Source: Candidatus Firestoneibacteriota bacterium (GTDB taxonomy: Bacteria; Oederibacteriota; D2-FULL-39-29). Taken from it: a stretch of DNA of 64,000 nt. The notes beneath the pieces are model-generated. The model saw only the letters and a program-made list of their open reading frames with translations, made no database searches and had not been told where the DNA came from. Position numbers and translations under genes: made by a program. This document shows, piece by piece, positions 19,257 to 29,316 of this stretch. Numbering within the stretch: the stretch's first letter is position 1; each line of letters begins with the position of its first letter. The stretch spans positions 1 to 64,000 of the forward strand of contig CAITEH010000058.1 of assembly GCA_903891415.1 (NCBI GenBank). Reading direction: 5' to 3'.

Positions 19257-20378
19257 ATGAAAAAACAAAAAATAATAGACGGCCACATGCATTTTCAGAA
19301 CATAAATAAGATCAACAAGGCCGTGGAAACGATGAACAAGCTGGGGTTTCAAAAAACCTGTTGTATGGCTCTGATCAATACGGACAGAGTGAACTTTAAC
19401 CCGGAAGAACTCTATTTCAAAAGCAAATACCCAAAAAAAGTATATATTTGCGGGGCTCCTGACTATACAAAACTGATAAAAAACAGGAAAGATTCCGCAG
19501 AAGATCAGGAAAAACAGGTAGGCCTTATGCGGGAAGCGGGCTTTGACGGGGTTAAGATAATAACCGGGAAACCCTCCTATTATAAATTTACAGACACGCC
19601 TTTTGATGATAAAAAGTTCTCCGGTTTCTTCCGGCGGCTTGAAGAAACCGGCTTCCCTTTGCTTTTCCACGTCGGAGACCCGGCGGCATACTGGAACCCG
19701 AAGGACGCTTTTTCAAACCTGAGGGGCTGGAACTATACAAAAGGCGGCTTTGTAAAATTTCCCGAACTTTTAAGACAGGTGGAACAGGTCTTAAGGCGTT
19801 ACCCGAAATTAACGGTGATCTTTGCCCATTTTATGTTCCTGGCCTATGATCTTAAAAGAGTCGAAGGGTATTTTAGAAAATATCCCAATATGTATGTGGA
19901 TGTTACCCCGGGTACGGAACTTTATTATGACCTTTCCAAAGATCCTGCCGGGGCCAGAAAGTTTTTTATAAAATGGCAGGACCGGATCTTATACGGCACC
20001 GATCTTTTCTATACCGGCGGGCCGGTCCCTTCCAAAAAAGAGAAATTTGCAGACCTGACGGAAAGAAATTCCGAAATACTGGAAGGCCTGAAAAAGTTCT
20101 TTACCACGGACCGTGAATTAAAACTCTTCAGGAGTTCGGACCTTAAGGTCTATAACATATCCCTGGACGCTTCCATAAAGGGAATAAAACTTCCCGGGAA
20201 GGTGCTGGATAAGATATTTTACAAGAATTTTGAACGCTTATTTGGAGCTGTTCCGGCAAAGCTCGAGCCCGGTAAAGCGCTCGAAATAATACTTACAGTT
20301 AAAGCAAACGCCAGGAAGACCCCTCTAAACAGAAAAACACTGGACAGGATCATAAGGCATTTTGAAAGAATGGAATAA
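19257..20378 (+). CDS. Amidohydrolase family (amidohydrolase-2-like) protein
   Basis: KIIDGHMHFQN at N-terminus; ..VIFAHFMF..; ..MYVDVTPGTELYYDLS..; ..RILYGTDLFYTGG.. Confidence 0.8.
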   Translation: MKKQKIIDGHMHFQNINKINKAVETMNKLGFQKTCCMALINTDRVNFNPEELYFKSKYPKKVYICGAPDYTKLIKNRKDSAEDQEKQVGLMREAGFDGVKIITGKPSYYKFTDTPFDDKKFSGFFRRLEETGFPLLFHVGDPAAYWNPKDAFSNLRGWNYTKGGFVKFPELLRQVEQVLRRYPKLTVIFAHFMFLAYDLKRVEGYFRKYPNMYVDVTPGTELYYDLSKDPAGARKFFIKWQDRILYGTDLFYTGGPVPSKKEKFADLTERNSEILEGLKKFFTTDRELKLFRSSDLKVYNISLDASIKGIKLPGKVLDKIFYKNFERLFGAVPAKLEPGKALEIILTVKANARKTPLNRKTLDRIIRHFERME

Positions 20379-20451
20379 TATTCGGGGTTTGCTTCGTCAT
20401 ATGCTCCACCACAAAGCGTTGGTGAATCTACGACCTCCCTATCGGTCGATT

Positions 20452-20687
20452 GGTACTGTCAAACTTCTTTTAGTAAATCTCTGCTTACATCTGCTTTTAC
20501 AAACACTTCTTCGGATTTAGATTGCCTATCCAGTCTTTTTCTTGTCATGTTGAGCCTTTTTTTGGCGAAACATCCCTGCTTTTCAGACTTAAGATACAGA
20601 GATCCTTCGTCAAAAGAGACTCAGGATGACAAAACTATTCAGATAACTACTTCTGCTATAACAAGTTTCTTTTTAACTGCCTTTTTC
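20452..20687 (+). repeat. ~230-bp interspersed repeat, copy B
   Basis: Direct match to copy C and inverted match to copy A. Confidence 0.9.
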
Positions 20688-20789
20688 TAAATATCTTTCA
20701 TTCCAAATACGGCTGTCAGCTATATTCGTAGTCTAATCGCGTCCAAGGATGACACATGAAAAAAAGGCCCGCAAAACTTTTCTTGTTTT

Positions 20790-20930
20790 ACAGACCTTAT
20801 AGACTTTATAAACCTTATGAACTTTAGACCTTGAAGACCTTTCTTCTCTTTATAGACCTTATGGACTTTTGACCTTACAGACCCTTTTCCCCTTTATAGA
20901 CCTTACGGACTTTTAGACTTTATGGACATT
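20790..20930 (-). repeat. 9-nt-periodic (GTCCRTAAR)n intergenic repeat
   Basis: + strand: cagaccttatagactttataaaccttatgaactttagacc...tagaccttacggacttttagactttatggacatt; just downstream of the stop at 20959. Confidence 0.85.
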
Positions 20931-20958
20931 TTCTTGAAATTTTTTCAAGAAAATATCT

Positions 20959-23900
20959 TTACTTAACCACCACTTTTTTGACCACATGATGTCCGGCATC
21001 ATCTCTGAATAAAACAAGGTACAAACCTCTGACCACCTTTTCACCGCCCGTGTTAGTGCCGTCCCATTCTGCCACGCCGTTTGCGGCATCGTTGTAGTTT
21101 TTACCGTTGTTAGTACCGGCCGGCAGTGACAGGACAAGTTCGCCGCTTAAGGTATAAATATTTATATTCGTGTTGGCAACCAGTCTTACAAATTTCACCG
21201 TATTATTCACGGCAGCGTCAAAACTCACGGGATTCGGATAACTTTCCACATCACTAAGGTCGGAACCGTACTTGCCCGCGTAGGCCAGCCGGTAGACCGA
21301 GAAATGCACCAGAGAAACACTTACGGTCTTCGCTACCATATCAACCGCCTGGTCTTCAGAAACCAGTTTCCACATACCCCTTGCCGTATCAAGTTCAAAT
21401 ATTCTCAGGTTTTTTTCTATGTTCGGATCATTTATCCCGTTATATTTGATCTTGAAGGTGACCGCGCGGCCGCTGTTAAAACTTACCCCCAATTTGGAAA
21501 GGCTGAGTTCATATATATTGTTCGCAATCGCCGGGTAGATCTTAATAAGATTTCCTTTTATCCCGTTGTTGGCTGTCGCAACCAGGCCGGGATTGCTCAT
21601 GGTCTGTGAAATTATCAGCGCAACATCATCGTTAAATGTGCCTGAAGGGACAATTACTTTTGTATTGTCAATAAAGGTCACAACCTGGTCTGCTCCGAGA
21701 TTTTGCGGTATCAACAGGTCAAAATGCTGCGCGGCAGAGGTATTTGAACCTCCGATCGCGCTTATAATGGGGTCAAATCTGCCTGAATTATTTACAGGAG
21801 GGAAAGTAACGATAAGTTGATTTTCATTGACAGAAATAACAGTTCCCGCAGAACTTGCAGGATCATTAAATTTAACACCCGTAACGCCGATATAATTATC
21901 CCCGACTATCGTCAGGGTATTTGAAGCCGTATTAAGTCCTTCGGCCGCATTTACGGTATTTACCAGCGGTATCCCGTAAACCTTTAAAGCGCCTGTCAAA
22001 TAGGAGGAATTCCCATCGCTATTTATTACATAGGGAGACCACCTGCCCTGCGCAACAGAAGTCAGATCAAAAACACAGGACAAGCTATTTGAGGTATATA
22101 CTTCAAACTCATTAAGTTTAAGGGTACTATTGGTCGAACCGGTTGTAATATTGACGCGGACAAACTGGTACCCCGGCTGGCTGTTAAGGTAATGCGTTAC
22201 CGAACCCCCGGCTGAGAAGGAGACTACAGAAGTGGCGGTAGTCCAGTTATTTATGCCATCAGGGGAAACATCTATTGTGTAGTTTTTGCCAAAAGAAATG
22301 CTATCCCAGTTAAGTACAACTTTCGTTATTGAATAGGCCGCGCCAAGGTCAACTTTCAACCATTGAGGCATGCTGACGCCGGCCCTGGCTTCCCACCAGG
22401 TTGTACCATTCCCGTCAACAGCGAGATTCGGGGTCTGTGTGCCGTAAGTTGAAGACGCGGTGGCAGAGACTGAAAGGGCCTTATTTACAAATGCCACCCC
22501 TGTTCCGTTTATAACGCTGCTTCCTTTAACCAGTTGCGTTGTCAAGCCGGGGAAGAAACCGGTGCCGGTAAGTGTGAAAGTAGCCGGTCCTGTGCTGCCT
22601 GCAATACTGGGCTGCATATCCGACAGGATGGGGCTGTCACTTGTTATGGTGAAACCTGCAGCCAGTCTCCCTGTTTTACTGTCATCATTATGCGTATAAA
22701 CAACATCCCAGGTTCCCGGACCCATGCCGTTGAGATTAAAAACACACCTGGCAGTTGTTGAATTCAAGACTGTAAGTGATGTCCCGAGAATATCTACAGG
22801 CTGTCCCACTTTGGATAAAGAAGCGGCGGGAAGCCCTCCTGCTCTAAAAAAAGTACCGTTCAGCGTGACGGTTATGACGGCCGTGTTCGCTCCCGTTGAA
22901 GGTGAAATTGAGGAAACAACGGGAGTGGCGTTTGTTACCAACAAACCGCCGCTGAATGTTTGTGACTGGGCATCCGCTACATTTGTTTCTTTAACATCCC
23001 AGGGCCCGACAGCAACATTCAATAAATTAACGGTGCAAACCACATAGCCGGCCGAACCTGTAACAACTGTGGTCGTGGTCCCTATAACATCCGTTTCCCC
23101 GGCTTTTTTAAGTGTAATAAGAGCGTCCGGCTTAAAGTTTGTGCCGTTTATGGTAAGAGTCTTGACACCGGAATTTTCCAGCGTGCTCGGATTTACCCCT
23201 GTAACTGTCGGGGAGTAGACACTTATGGTAAATCCTGAGGTAAGCGTCGCTGCAAGGGTGTCAGGATTTGTAACTACAACATTCCACAGACCTGCCGGCG
23301 CCCCGGTAGTTGAAAACCCTGCACCCATAAGAGAACTGCTATAAATGGCAGCGCCGTTACTGTGTGAAGCTGCTGTAGATCCATAGATCCCTCTTGCGCC
23401 ATTCCAGAGTTTTAATATATTTTTAGTTGAGGTTTCTGCAAGCATAACTTCACTGTCGATCTTGATGGTCCCAACCTCTACGACCCCGACTTTATTTGAA
23501 ACTACCGTTGAATAAGTCCCGGCAGTTGTCCCGTAGGCACCCCTTGTACAACCGGTCAATCTCAGGGTATTCCCGCTCGCATCTTCAAGCGTATCGGTAT
23601 AACTCACGAGTTCATAGCCCAGCGAGTCGGTTCCTATCTTCACCACCCCGGCTTTAGAAAATTTAGACAACGAATCATAGCCCGTAGTAAAGTTCGAGAA
23701 GGTCAAACCAATAGAAGTTGCAACAGGATATATATCCTCGCGAAGATAAGCGGCATTCACTAAAAATACCCCGGAATTGGTGGCATGCGTTGCCGCTGTG
23801 CTTCCACTTATACCTCTGGTCAAAGACTGAAATTGATATCCGCCGTAAACCTGTCCCACGCGCATTATTTCATCGTCTACTCTAACGGTACAGCCGCCCC

Positions 23901-26900
23901 AGAAACTCCCGGTATTGCTCAAGTTAAAAGAATTTGTGCTTACTGAAGTTACTGAAGTTGTTGAATAAGAGTTTGAATCCGCAAGAAACCCAGCCGTCCC
24001 GCTCCCGCTCGCGAGAGGATTTATTAAGACGCTGGAGACCCCGCTGACATTGAGTACCTGGGCAAGCGACGTTGCACCGCTGGCCCGGTAAACGGTAACA
24101 TAGGAGGCCAAAATATTAGCCCCGTTCGTAACACAGGTTATTTTAAAAGAGGCGGAAGTATTAAAGGTTACGCCTTCGACTTTGGAGTCAACATTTTCAT
24201 CAACGTACGCGCTCGAAGGAATGATCCGGATAAGTTCCGGGGCTCTTGTTATCGTGAACCCGTTCACTATCGTTGCTTTTGAACTGTCAGTGTTGGCAAG
24301 CACCACATTATAGGTACTGGCAGTAGTGCCGGTCAGAGGCAAAGACGCGGTCAAAGTGGTCAGGCTCGTTGCTGAAACGGAGGTCGCATTTATCGTACTC
24401 GCACCGGTCAATTTTAGCGTCACTCCCGGATAAAAATAATTGCCGGTGACCGCAACGGTTATATTCCCCTGATTATTGGGCCCAAAGTTAGGTGTTATGG
24501 TTCCTGCTGTTATCTGCCCGGCGGCAATGACGGTAATACCGCCGGTGTTAGTCGCGCTCTTTGAATCGGTATTGGTAAGAATGATATCCCAGGTGCCCGG
24601 GGCTTTCCCCGTAAGGTCAAAAACAGTTGATGCGCCGGCTCCCGAGGTCCCGGCCGTAAGTACAAGCGTACCCGTACCTGTTATATCGGTGAGGGAGGTT
24701 TTAACCATTCTTATGGAAGCGCCGGGATAAATATTACTCCCGCTTACAGTTACCGTTATACTCCCGGTATTTGTCGCGCTTGAAGGCACGGTAGTCAAAC
24801 CGGAAGGTGCAGTTGCAGTTATAGTAAGCGCGCTTACTTTTGTTCCGAAGATCGTGTCAGGCGCCGGGTTTGTAACTATGAGATCCCAGTTACCGGGTGC
24901 CTTTTTAGTAAGATCAAAAGCGCAGCTTATGGTCGTCACACTGGTAACCGAAACCGAGGTGCCGCCTATGGAAGGTTGTCCCGCCAGAGAAAGGTTTGTG
25001 GTCGAGCCCACCTGGAAATAATTCCCGGATATTGTTACGGTAAGATTTACCGTATTGGTTGAAGTTGAAGGGGAAATCGCCGAAACCACCGGTGCGCCCA
25101 CGCCAAATCCTGCGGAAAGCAGCCCTGTCTGACTGTCATTATTTGTTATGAGCAGATCCCTCCAGCCGGATTGAATTCCGGCCGCGGTTAATGCAAAGGT
25201 TGCGGTCATCTGGGTAGCTGAGTTTATTGAAACACCGGTGCCGTTAATAACCGCAAGCGTTACTGCGGTCAAACTGGTTGTAGCGCCCGGGAAAAAATTG
25301 GACCCTGTTATTGTTACCGTAGCAAGTGAGCCAATCGCGCCCCCTTGCGGGTTAACACTTGTTATCACAGGCGCTGCCGCAACCACAGTAATATTCACCG
25401 CGTCAGTTGAAATACTGCCGTCAGTATTCGTAAGTTTAACACGCCAGTCACTCGCGGGCGCTCTATTTAGAAAATTAAAATTCGCGATCAGCGTGGAAGG
25501 GGGCAATATTGTAACTACTGTCCCGGGGATATTAATATCCTTCCCTGAAAGATTTGTCAGGTAAACCGTCGCGCTGGGACAGACCTGCGAACCGGATATT
25601 GTAACCTGCACAGTACCCGTATTACTGATTTGAGACGGTGAGGTGCTTGTAACTCCGGGAGGATCTACATTTATCGTGAAATTTGTCGCGGCAGTGGAAT
25701 AGTCGCTGTCAACCCCTACGGAACTGGTCACCAGGATCTTCCAGATACCGGGGGAATGGATATTAAGCCCGACTTGAAAATCCGCCGTTATCTTATTGGT
25801 TGCTACTACAGTATTAGTGCCAATTATATCAACGTCCGCTGCATCCTGCCTGCGCAGTTTCGCGGTCGTTCCCGGGAAAAAGTTGGAGCCGTTAATAGTT
25901 ATATTCAGAGTAGAAACCGCCGAAGCGTTCACGCTCGCGGGCGTAAAAGTTGAGATGGCCGGAGCGGGAGCGGTTATGGTAAAGCCGGTTGTCATAACCC
26001 CAAGCTTACCATCAACATTTGTCACGGCAATATTCCTGGCGCCGGGAGCCTGGCCGTCTATATTAAAAGTACAGGTCATAGTATCCGCAAGCGGGCTTGC
26101 AATAGTCAGGACCGTTCCATTTATTGTGGAAAAGCTCGCGCCTGTTAACTGGATCGCCGCCCCCGCCGCAAAATTACCCCCCGACACGGTTACGGTAACA
26201 ACCGAAGTATTAAGAGCTGAGGTAGGCAGGATTCCGGACACGACCGGATTGTCAAGCATCTTAAATTCCACAGAAGGCTGTATATTGGGTAAAGAGATCC
26301 AGGAGACGCCCGTAGTTGTAGTGTTCGTCAGATTAATGTTATGTTCAGCACCGTTACTTAAGTTTTTATAAGAAACCGGCGTGGTTGTGGTTGTGGCATA
26401 TATTCCCTGGGAAGCAGAAAGGCCGTAATAATGCGTAGCATCCCCGGTGCCGGTAATATCGGTCGTGGAAGTTCCCTGATACAGATACATGTAGTACTTT
26501 ACCCCTGCGCTAAAAACTACGGGAGGATAATCAGGGGTATAATTTATTGAAAAAAACGCCCCGTTCTGCCAGTTTACCAAGGCCGCGTAGGATAATTGTT
26601 TACAAAAAACAACAGAACTGTCAGAGGCCTTGATCGCTTTTATAAAACATTCATTTGGGCAGTTCCGCGCCCCGCCGGTACCGCTTGCGGTTAATATCAG
26701 TCCAACGCCCTTTGTAACAAAATTCTTTGAGGGTGTAATTTCATATCCGGTGCGTTGAGCTCCATATACAGTAACCGGTGCTCCGGGATAAGGTGAGGCT
26801 CCCATAACATTCCCGGAAATAGTGCCATCACTATATTTAAGGACATAAGAAGGGATGGCCTGTTCGGGCATGGCCCAGCTTGTGGAAGGAGCCCAGCTTG

Positions 26901-27435
26901 TACCTTTCCATTGCAAAACCTGTTCATCATCACGGGTCGTAAGCGTGGTTGAGTTAAAATAATATTTTCTGGGGCCGCCTCTCACATACATAAAACACCA
27001 GCGATTGGAAGCGTCACCGGTGCCATTCAAAGTATACATAACGAGGTGATAAATATTTCCGGTCGTAAGCGTGACCGTGGGGGAAATTGTTACATTGCTC
27101 CAGCCGGATGCCGAGGGGGTCCAGGTTCCGGTAGCAATTGAAGTTCCGGAGGGTATTCCACTGCTGTCAGTTTGAATATCCATGACATATACAGGAAGAT
27201 TTGTCCCGGCGGTAGAGCCGGTAAACATATGTACTTCCGTTAGCGCGGAAGAGGAATACGTTGCTTTAAATCTTACGGCTATTTTATTTGTTCCATAGAC
27301 AAAATCTGTGTTCCCTGCTACGGCAATCCAGGCATAAGCATCTTTCCAGCCATACATGGTATCTGCTGCGGTTACATAAGCGCCAAGTAAACATGTAAAA
27401 AGCACGCAAATAGCGACTGCCTTTTTAAAAGCCAT
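20959..27435 (-). CDS. 2158-aa secreted multi-IPT/TIG-repeat protein with discoidin (F5/8C)-like domain and FlgD-like C-terminus
   Basis: Signal peptide; many repeats of the type ..SP.......TVTVSG.NF.PGA...L........G.GT.V........C.F.L....PG.WDI.VTN.D....G..F.I; F5/8C-like segment SVSATASSTYGTQTPNLAVDGNGTTWWEA..WLKVDLGAAYSITKVVLNW..; C-term ..YTLSGELVLSLPAGTNNG..AEWDGTNTGGEKVVRGLYLVLF.. Confidence 0.85.
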   Translation of the reverse strand: MAFKKAVAICVLFTCLLGAYVTAADTMYGWKDAYAWIAVAGNTDFVYGTNKIAVRFKATYSSSALTEVHMFTGSTAGTNLPVYVMDIQTDSSGIPSGTSIATGTWTPSASGWSNVTISPTVTLTTGNIYHLVMYTLNGTGDASNRWCFMYVRGGPRKYYFNSTTLTTRDDEQVLQWKGTSWAPSTSWAMPEQAIPSYVLKYSDGTISGNVMGASPYPGAPVTVYGAQRTGYEITPSKNFVTKGVGLILTASGTGGARNCPNECFIKAIKASDSSVVFCKQLSYAALVNWQNGAFFSINYTPDYPPVVFSAGVKYYMYLYQGTSTTDITGTGDATHYYGLSASQGIYATTTTTPVSYKNLSNGAEHNINLTNTTTTGVSWISLPNIQPSVEFKMLDNPVVSGILPTSALNTSVVTVTVSGGNFAAGAAIQLTGASFSTINGTVLTIASPLADTMTCTFNIDGQAPGARNIAVTNVDGKLGVMTTGFTITAPAPAISTFTPASVNASAVSTLNITINGSNFFPGTTAKLRRQDAADVDIIGTNTVVATNKITADFQVGLNIHSPGIWKILVTSSVGVDSDYSTAATNFTINVDPPGVTSTSPSQISNTGTVQVTISGSQVCPSATVYLTNLSGKDINIPGTVVTILPPSTLIANFNFLNRAPASDWRVKLTNTDGSISTDAVNITVVAAAPVITSVNPQGGAIGSLATVTITGSNFFPGATTSLTAVTLAVINGTGVSINSATQMTATFALTAAGIQSGWRDLLITNNDSQTGLLSAGFGVGAPVVSAISPSTSTNTVNLTVTISGNYFQVGSTTNLSLAGQPSIGGTSVSVTSVTTISCAFDLTKKAPGNWDLIVTNPAPDTIFGTKVSALTITATAPSGLTTVPSSATNTGSITVTVSGSNIYPGASIRMVKTSLTDITGTGTLVLTAGTSGAGASTVFDLTGKAPGTWDIILTNTDSKSATNTGGITVIAAGQITAGTITPNFGPNNQGNITVAVTGNYFYPGVTLKLTGASTINATSVSATSLTTLTASLPLTGTTASTYNVVLANTDSSKATIVNGFTITRAPELIRIIPSSAYVDENVDSKVEGVTFNTSASFKITCVTNGANILASYVTVYRASGATSLAQVLNVSGVSSVLINPLASGSGTAGFLADSNSYSTTSVTSVSTNSFNLSNTGSFWGGCTVRVDDEIMRVGQVYGGYQFQSLTRGISGSTAATHATNSGVFLVNAAYLREDIYPVATSIGLTFSNFTTGYDSLSKFSKAGVVKIGTDSLGYELVSYTDTLEDASGNTLRLTGCTRGAYGTTAGTYSTVVSNKVGVVEVGTIKIDSEVMLAETSTKNILKLWNGARGIYGSTAASHSNGAAIYSSSLMGAGFSTTGAPAGLWNVVVTNPDTLAATLTSGFTISVYSPTVTGVNPSTLENSGVKTLTINGTNFKPDALITLKKAGETDVIGTTTTVVTGSAGYVVCTVNLLNVAVGPWDVKETNVADAQSQTFSGGLLVTNATPVVSSISPSTGANTAVITVTLNGTFFRAGGLPAASLSKVGQPVDILGTSLTVLNSTTARCVFNLNGMGPGTWDVVYTHNDDSKTGRLAAGFTITSDSPILSDMQPSIAGSTGPATFTLTGTGFFPGLTTQLVKGSSVINGTGVAFVNKALSVSATASSTYGTQTPNLAVDGNGTTWWEARAGVSMPQWLKVDLGAAYSITKVVLNWDSISFGKNYTIDVSPDGINNWTTATSVVSFSAGGSVTHYLNSQPGYQFVRVNITTGSTNSTLKLNEFEVYTSNSLSCVFDLTSVAQGRWSPYVINSDGNSSYLTGALKVYGIPLVNTVNAAEGLNTASNTLTIVGDNYIGVTGVKFNDPASSAGTVISVNENQLIVTFPPVNNSGRFDPIISAIGGSNTSAAQHFDLLIPQNLGADQVVTFIDNTKVIVPSGTFNDDVALIISQTMSNPGLVATANNGIKGNLIKIYPAIANNIYELSLSKLGVSFNSGRAVTFKIKYNGINDPNIEKNLRIFELDTARGMWKLVSEDQAVDMVAKTVSVSLVHFSVYRLAYAGKYGSDLSDVESYPNPVSFDAAVNNTVKFVRLVANTNINIYTLSGELVLSLPAGTNNGKNYNDAANGVAEWDGTNTGGEKVVRGLYLVLFRDDAGHHVVKKVVVK

Positions 27436-27654
27436 TAGCCTTCCTCCATCATTGCTGCTTGGAAGTATATTATATAGTATAATATCCCATAAATCGGCTC
27501 ATTGTCAAGCCTCGAAAGCGAGGCTGATGTCACAGATGGGTAGTGAGATGGCACAGATAAAAACACAGATAAATAATTTCAGGGACAGGAGAAAACTTAA
27601 TATTTCCGTCAGGTTATTATTAGTAATCAGGTATCAGTTATTAGTTATTGTTTC

Positions 27655-28293
27655 TTACCAGCCGATTTTTTTTAGTATCTCATGGGCTATGACTATATGC
27701 CCGTTTAGATAGGGATGCACCGGTTCCGGGCAGAAATTATCCGCCTGCCTGTATTTTAGTTGTTGCTGAAAGGCCTTATGAAGCTCAACATGGAGCGCGT
27801 TGTATTTTTTAGCAAGGCCTTTTACAACTTCCAGATAAGCAGGCAGGAGATTTAAGACCTCCGACCTGGAACTTCCGCTGTTAAAGTCCGTGCTCATATA
27901 GAAAGGGTCAATCAGGACTATTTTCGGATCAATCTTGGCCCTGGTTTCTTTAAGCAATTTATCATAAATTTGTCTGAATTTTTCCGGCGGGACCGGGACC
28001 ATATCCATTCTTAAGGTCCTGTGCAGGTCGTTTATTCCGATTTTGACAAAAAGCCAGTCAGGCCTCAACTTTGTCATATCATCATACCACCTGGCTTCCA
28101 GGTCTATAACGGTATTGCCGCTGATACCTTTGTTGAAAAATTCTATTTTCCTTTCAGGGTATTTTGCGGTGACCAGATCGATAAGGAGCTTGACATACCC
28201 CCCTCCAAAAGGAAACTGCGCTTCCCTTCTTCCGCAATCCGTGATACTATCCCCGATGAAAATAACTTTTTGACCTGACTTTATCTGCAGCAT
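27655..28293 (-). CDS. SGNH/GDSL-family hydrolase
   Basis: ..KVIFIGDSITDCGRREAQFPFGGGYVKLL.. (GDS block), ..GISGNTVIDLEARW.., ..VKIGINDLHR.., ..PVHPYLNGHIVIA..; start taken at MLQIKSG rather than the ORF-track start at 28344. Confidence 0.88.
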   Translation of the reverse strand: MLQIKSGQKVIFIGDSITDCGRREAQFPFGGGYVKLLIDLVTAKYPERKIEFFNKGISGNTVIDLEARWYDDMTKLRPDWLFVKIGINDLHRTLRMDMVPVPPEKFRQIYDKLLKETRAKIDPKIVLIDPFYMSTDFNSGSSRSEVLNLLPAYLEVVKGLAKKYNALHVELHKAFQQQLKYRQADNFCPEPVHPYLNGHIVIAHEILKKIGW

Positions 28294-28617
28294 AATGCCT
28301 CCTTTTTGTTTTTTTAACGTAACAAGCGCGTTTGTAAAATCCATAACGTCTTAGCCGGCAAACCTCTTCTTTCCATTTTAAACGCAGGGTAGGTATGCGG
28401 AGAATCCGTACAAAGAAGTACTATGTAAATAAAACAGTACCTATCTTTGTAAGAAAAGTTTTTAAAACATTAAGCTTTGTTGATAATATGAACGCGGCAG
28501 ACAGGATAAATGCGAAGTTGTCCAAATACATTTAATTTTCCTTACGTCATTTCAAAAACGCTGCAAAATTTTGAGTTTTTATTAAATTTCACCTTTGAAA
28601 AAAGATATTATGACTTT

Positions 28618-28839
28618 TTACAGCTCCAAAAAATCTTCCGGTTTTATTTCGACATCGTTTAAAATACTTCTTAAAAGCCCCCTACCAAGATCTTCACCCC
28701 TATGCATTGGGACCACAGTACTCCGGCCATCCGGATGCCTCCAGAATGTATGACTTCCTTTTTGCCGAATATATTCAAATCCCGCTTTCTTAAGTTTTCT
28801 ACAAACCTCACGTCCGGGAAGTGAAATAAGCCTTGTCAT
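28618..28839 (-). CDS. hicA: HicA-like toxin (YcfA/HicA family)
   Basis: ..GREVCRKLKKAGFEYIRQKGSHTFWRHPDGRSTVVPMHRGEDLGRGLLRSILNDVEIKPEDFLEL: G-S-H motif and typical size. Confidence 0.9.
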   Translation of the reverse strand: MTRLISLPGREVCRKLKKAGFEYIRQKGSHTFWRHPDGRSTVVPMHRGEDLGRGLLRSILNDVEIKPEDFLEL

Positions 28840-29063
28840 GCTTTAACTTCAATACGCTGAACACCTACAAATTCCGATATATCAATTCTCGTCTTATCAT
28901 GTTTTTTAACTTCAAGACATAACTGAATAGCTTCCTTTATCCTCTTCATAAGCTCTTGCATATTTTTCGCCTGAGAATGACATCCTGGAAGATCCGGTAC
29001 TTTTGCGACATACATATTGTCTTCATCTTTTTCTATCAAAACAGATAACTTATACATTTTCAT
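28836..29063 (-). CDS. hicB: HicB-like antitoxin (short form)
   Basis: MKMYKLSVLIEKDEDNMYVAKVPDLPGCHSQAKNMQELMKRIKEAIQLCLE..: HicB/UPF0150 partial RNase-H-like fold; overlaps hicA by 4 nt. Confidence 0.88.
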   Translation of the reverse strand: MKMYKLSVLIEKDEDNMYVAKVPDLPGCHSQAKNMQELMKRIKEAIQLCLEVKKHDKTRIDISEFVGVQRIEVKA

Positions 29064-29265
29064 ACACTACCTCCGGCTACTGACTCTTGATTTTATCACA
29101 ATATTTCTGCTTTGTAAATAGACCCATTTCAGGATGCCGTTACAAGAGTTTCCCCATTTTCTTGTCATCCTGCCTGTCCACCTGTGAAGGAAGCGTTATT
29201 ATGCGAAAAATCTCTGTTCTTTAATAAAAAGCAAGGATACTTCGCCAAAGAACTTCCTTCAACGA

Positions 29266-29310
29266 TTTTAGACGTTATAGACATTATGGACTTTACTAAC
29301 CTTATGGACA
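29266..29310 (-). repeat. 9-nt-periodic (GTCCRTAAR)n intergenic repeat
   Basis: + strand: ttttagacgttatagacattatggactttactaaccttatggaca; just downstream of the stop at 29317. Confidence 0.75.
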
Positions 29311-29316
29311 ATCGTT

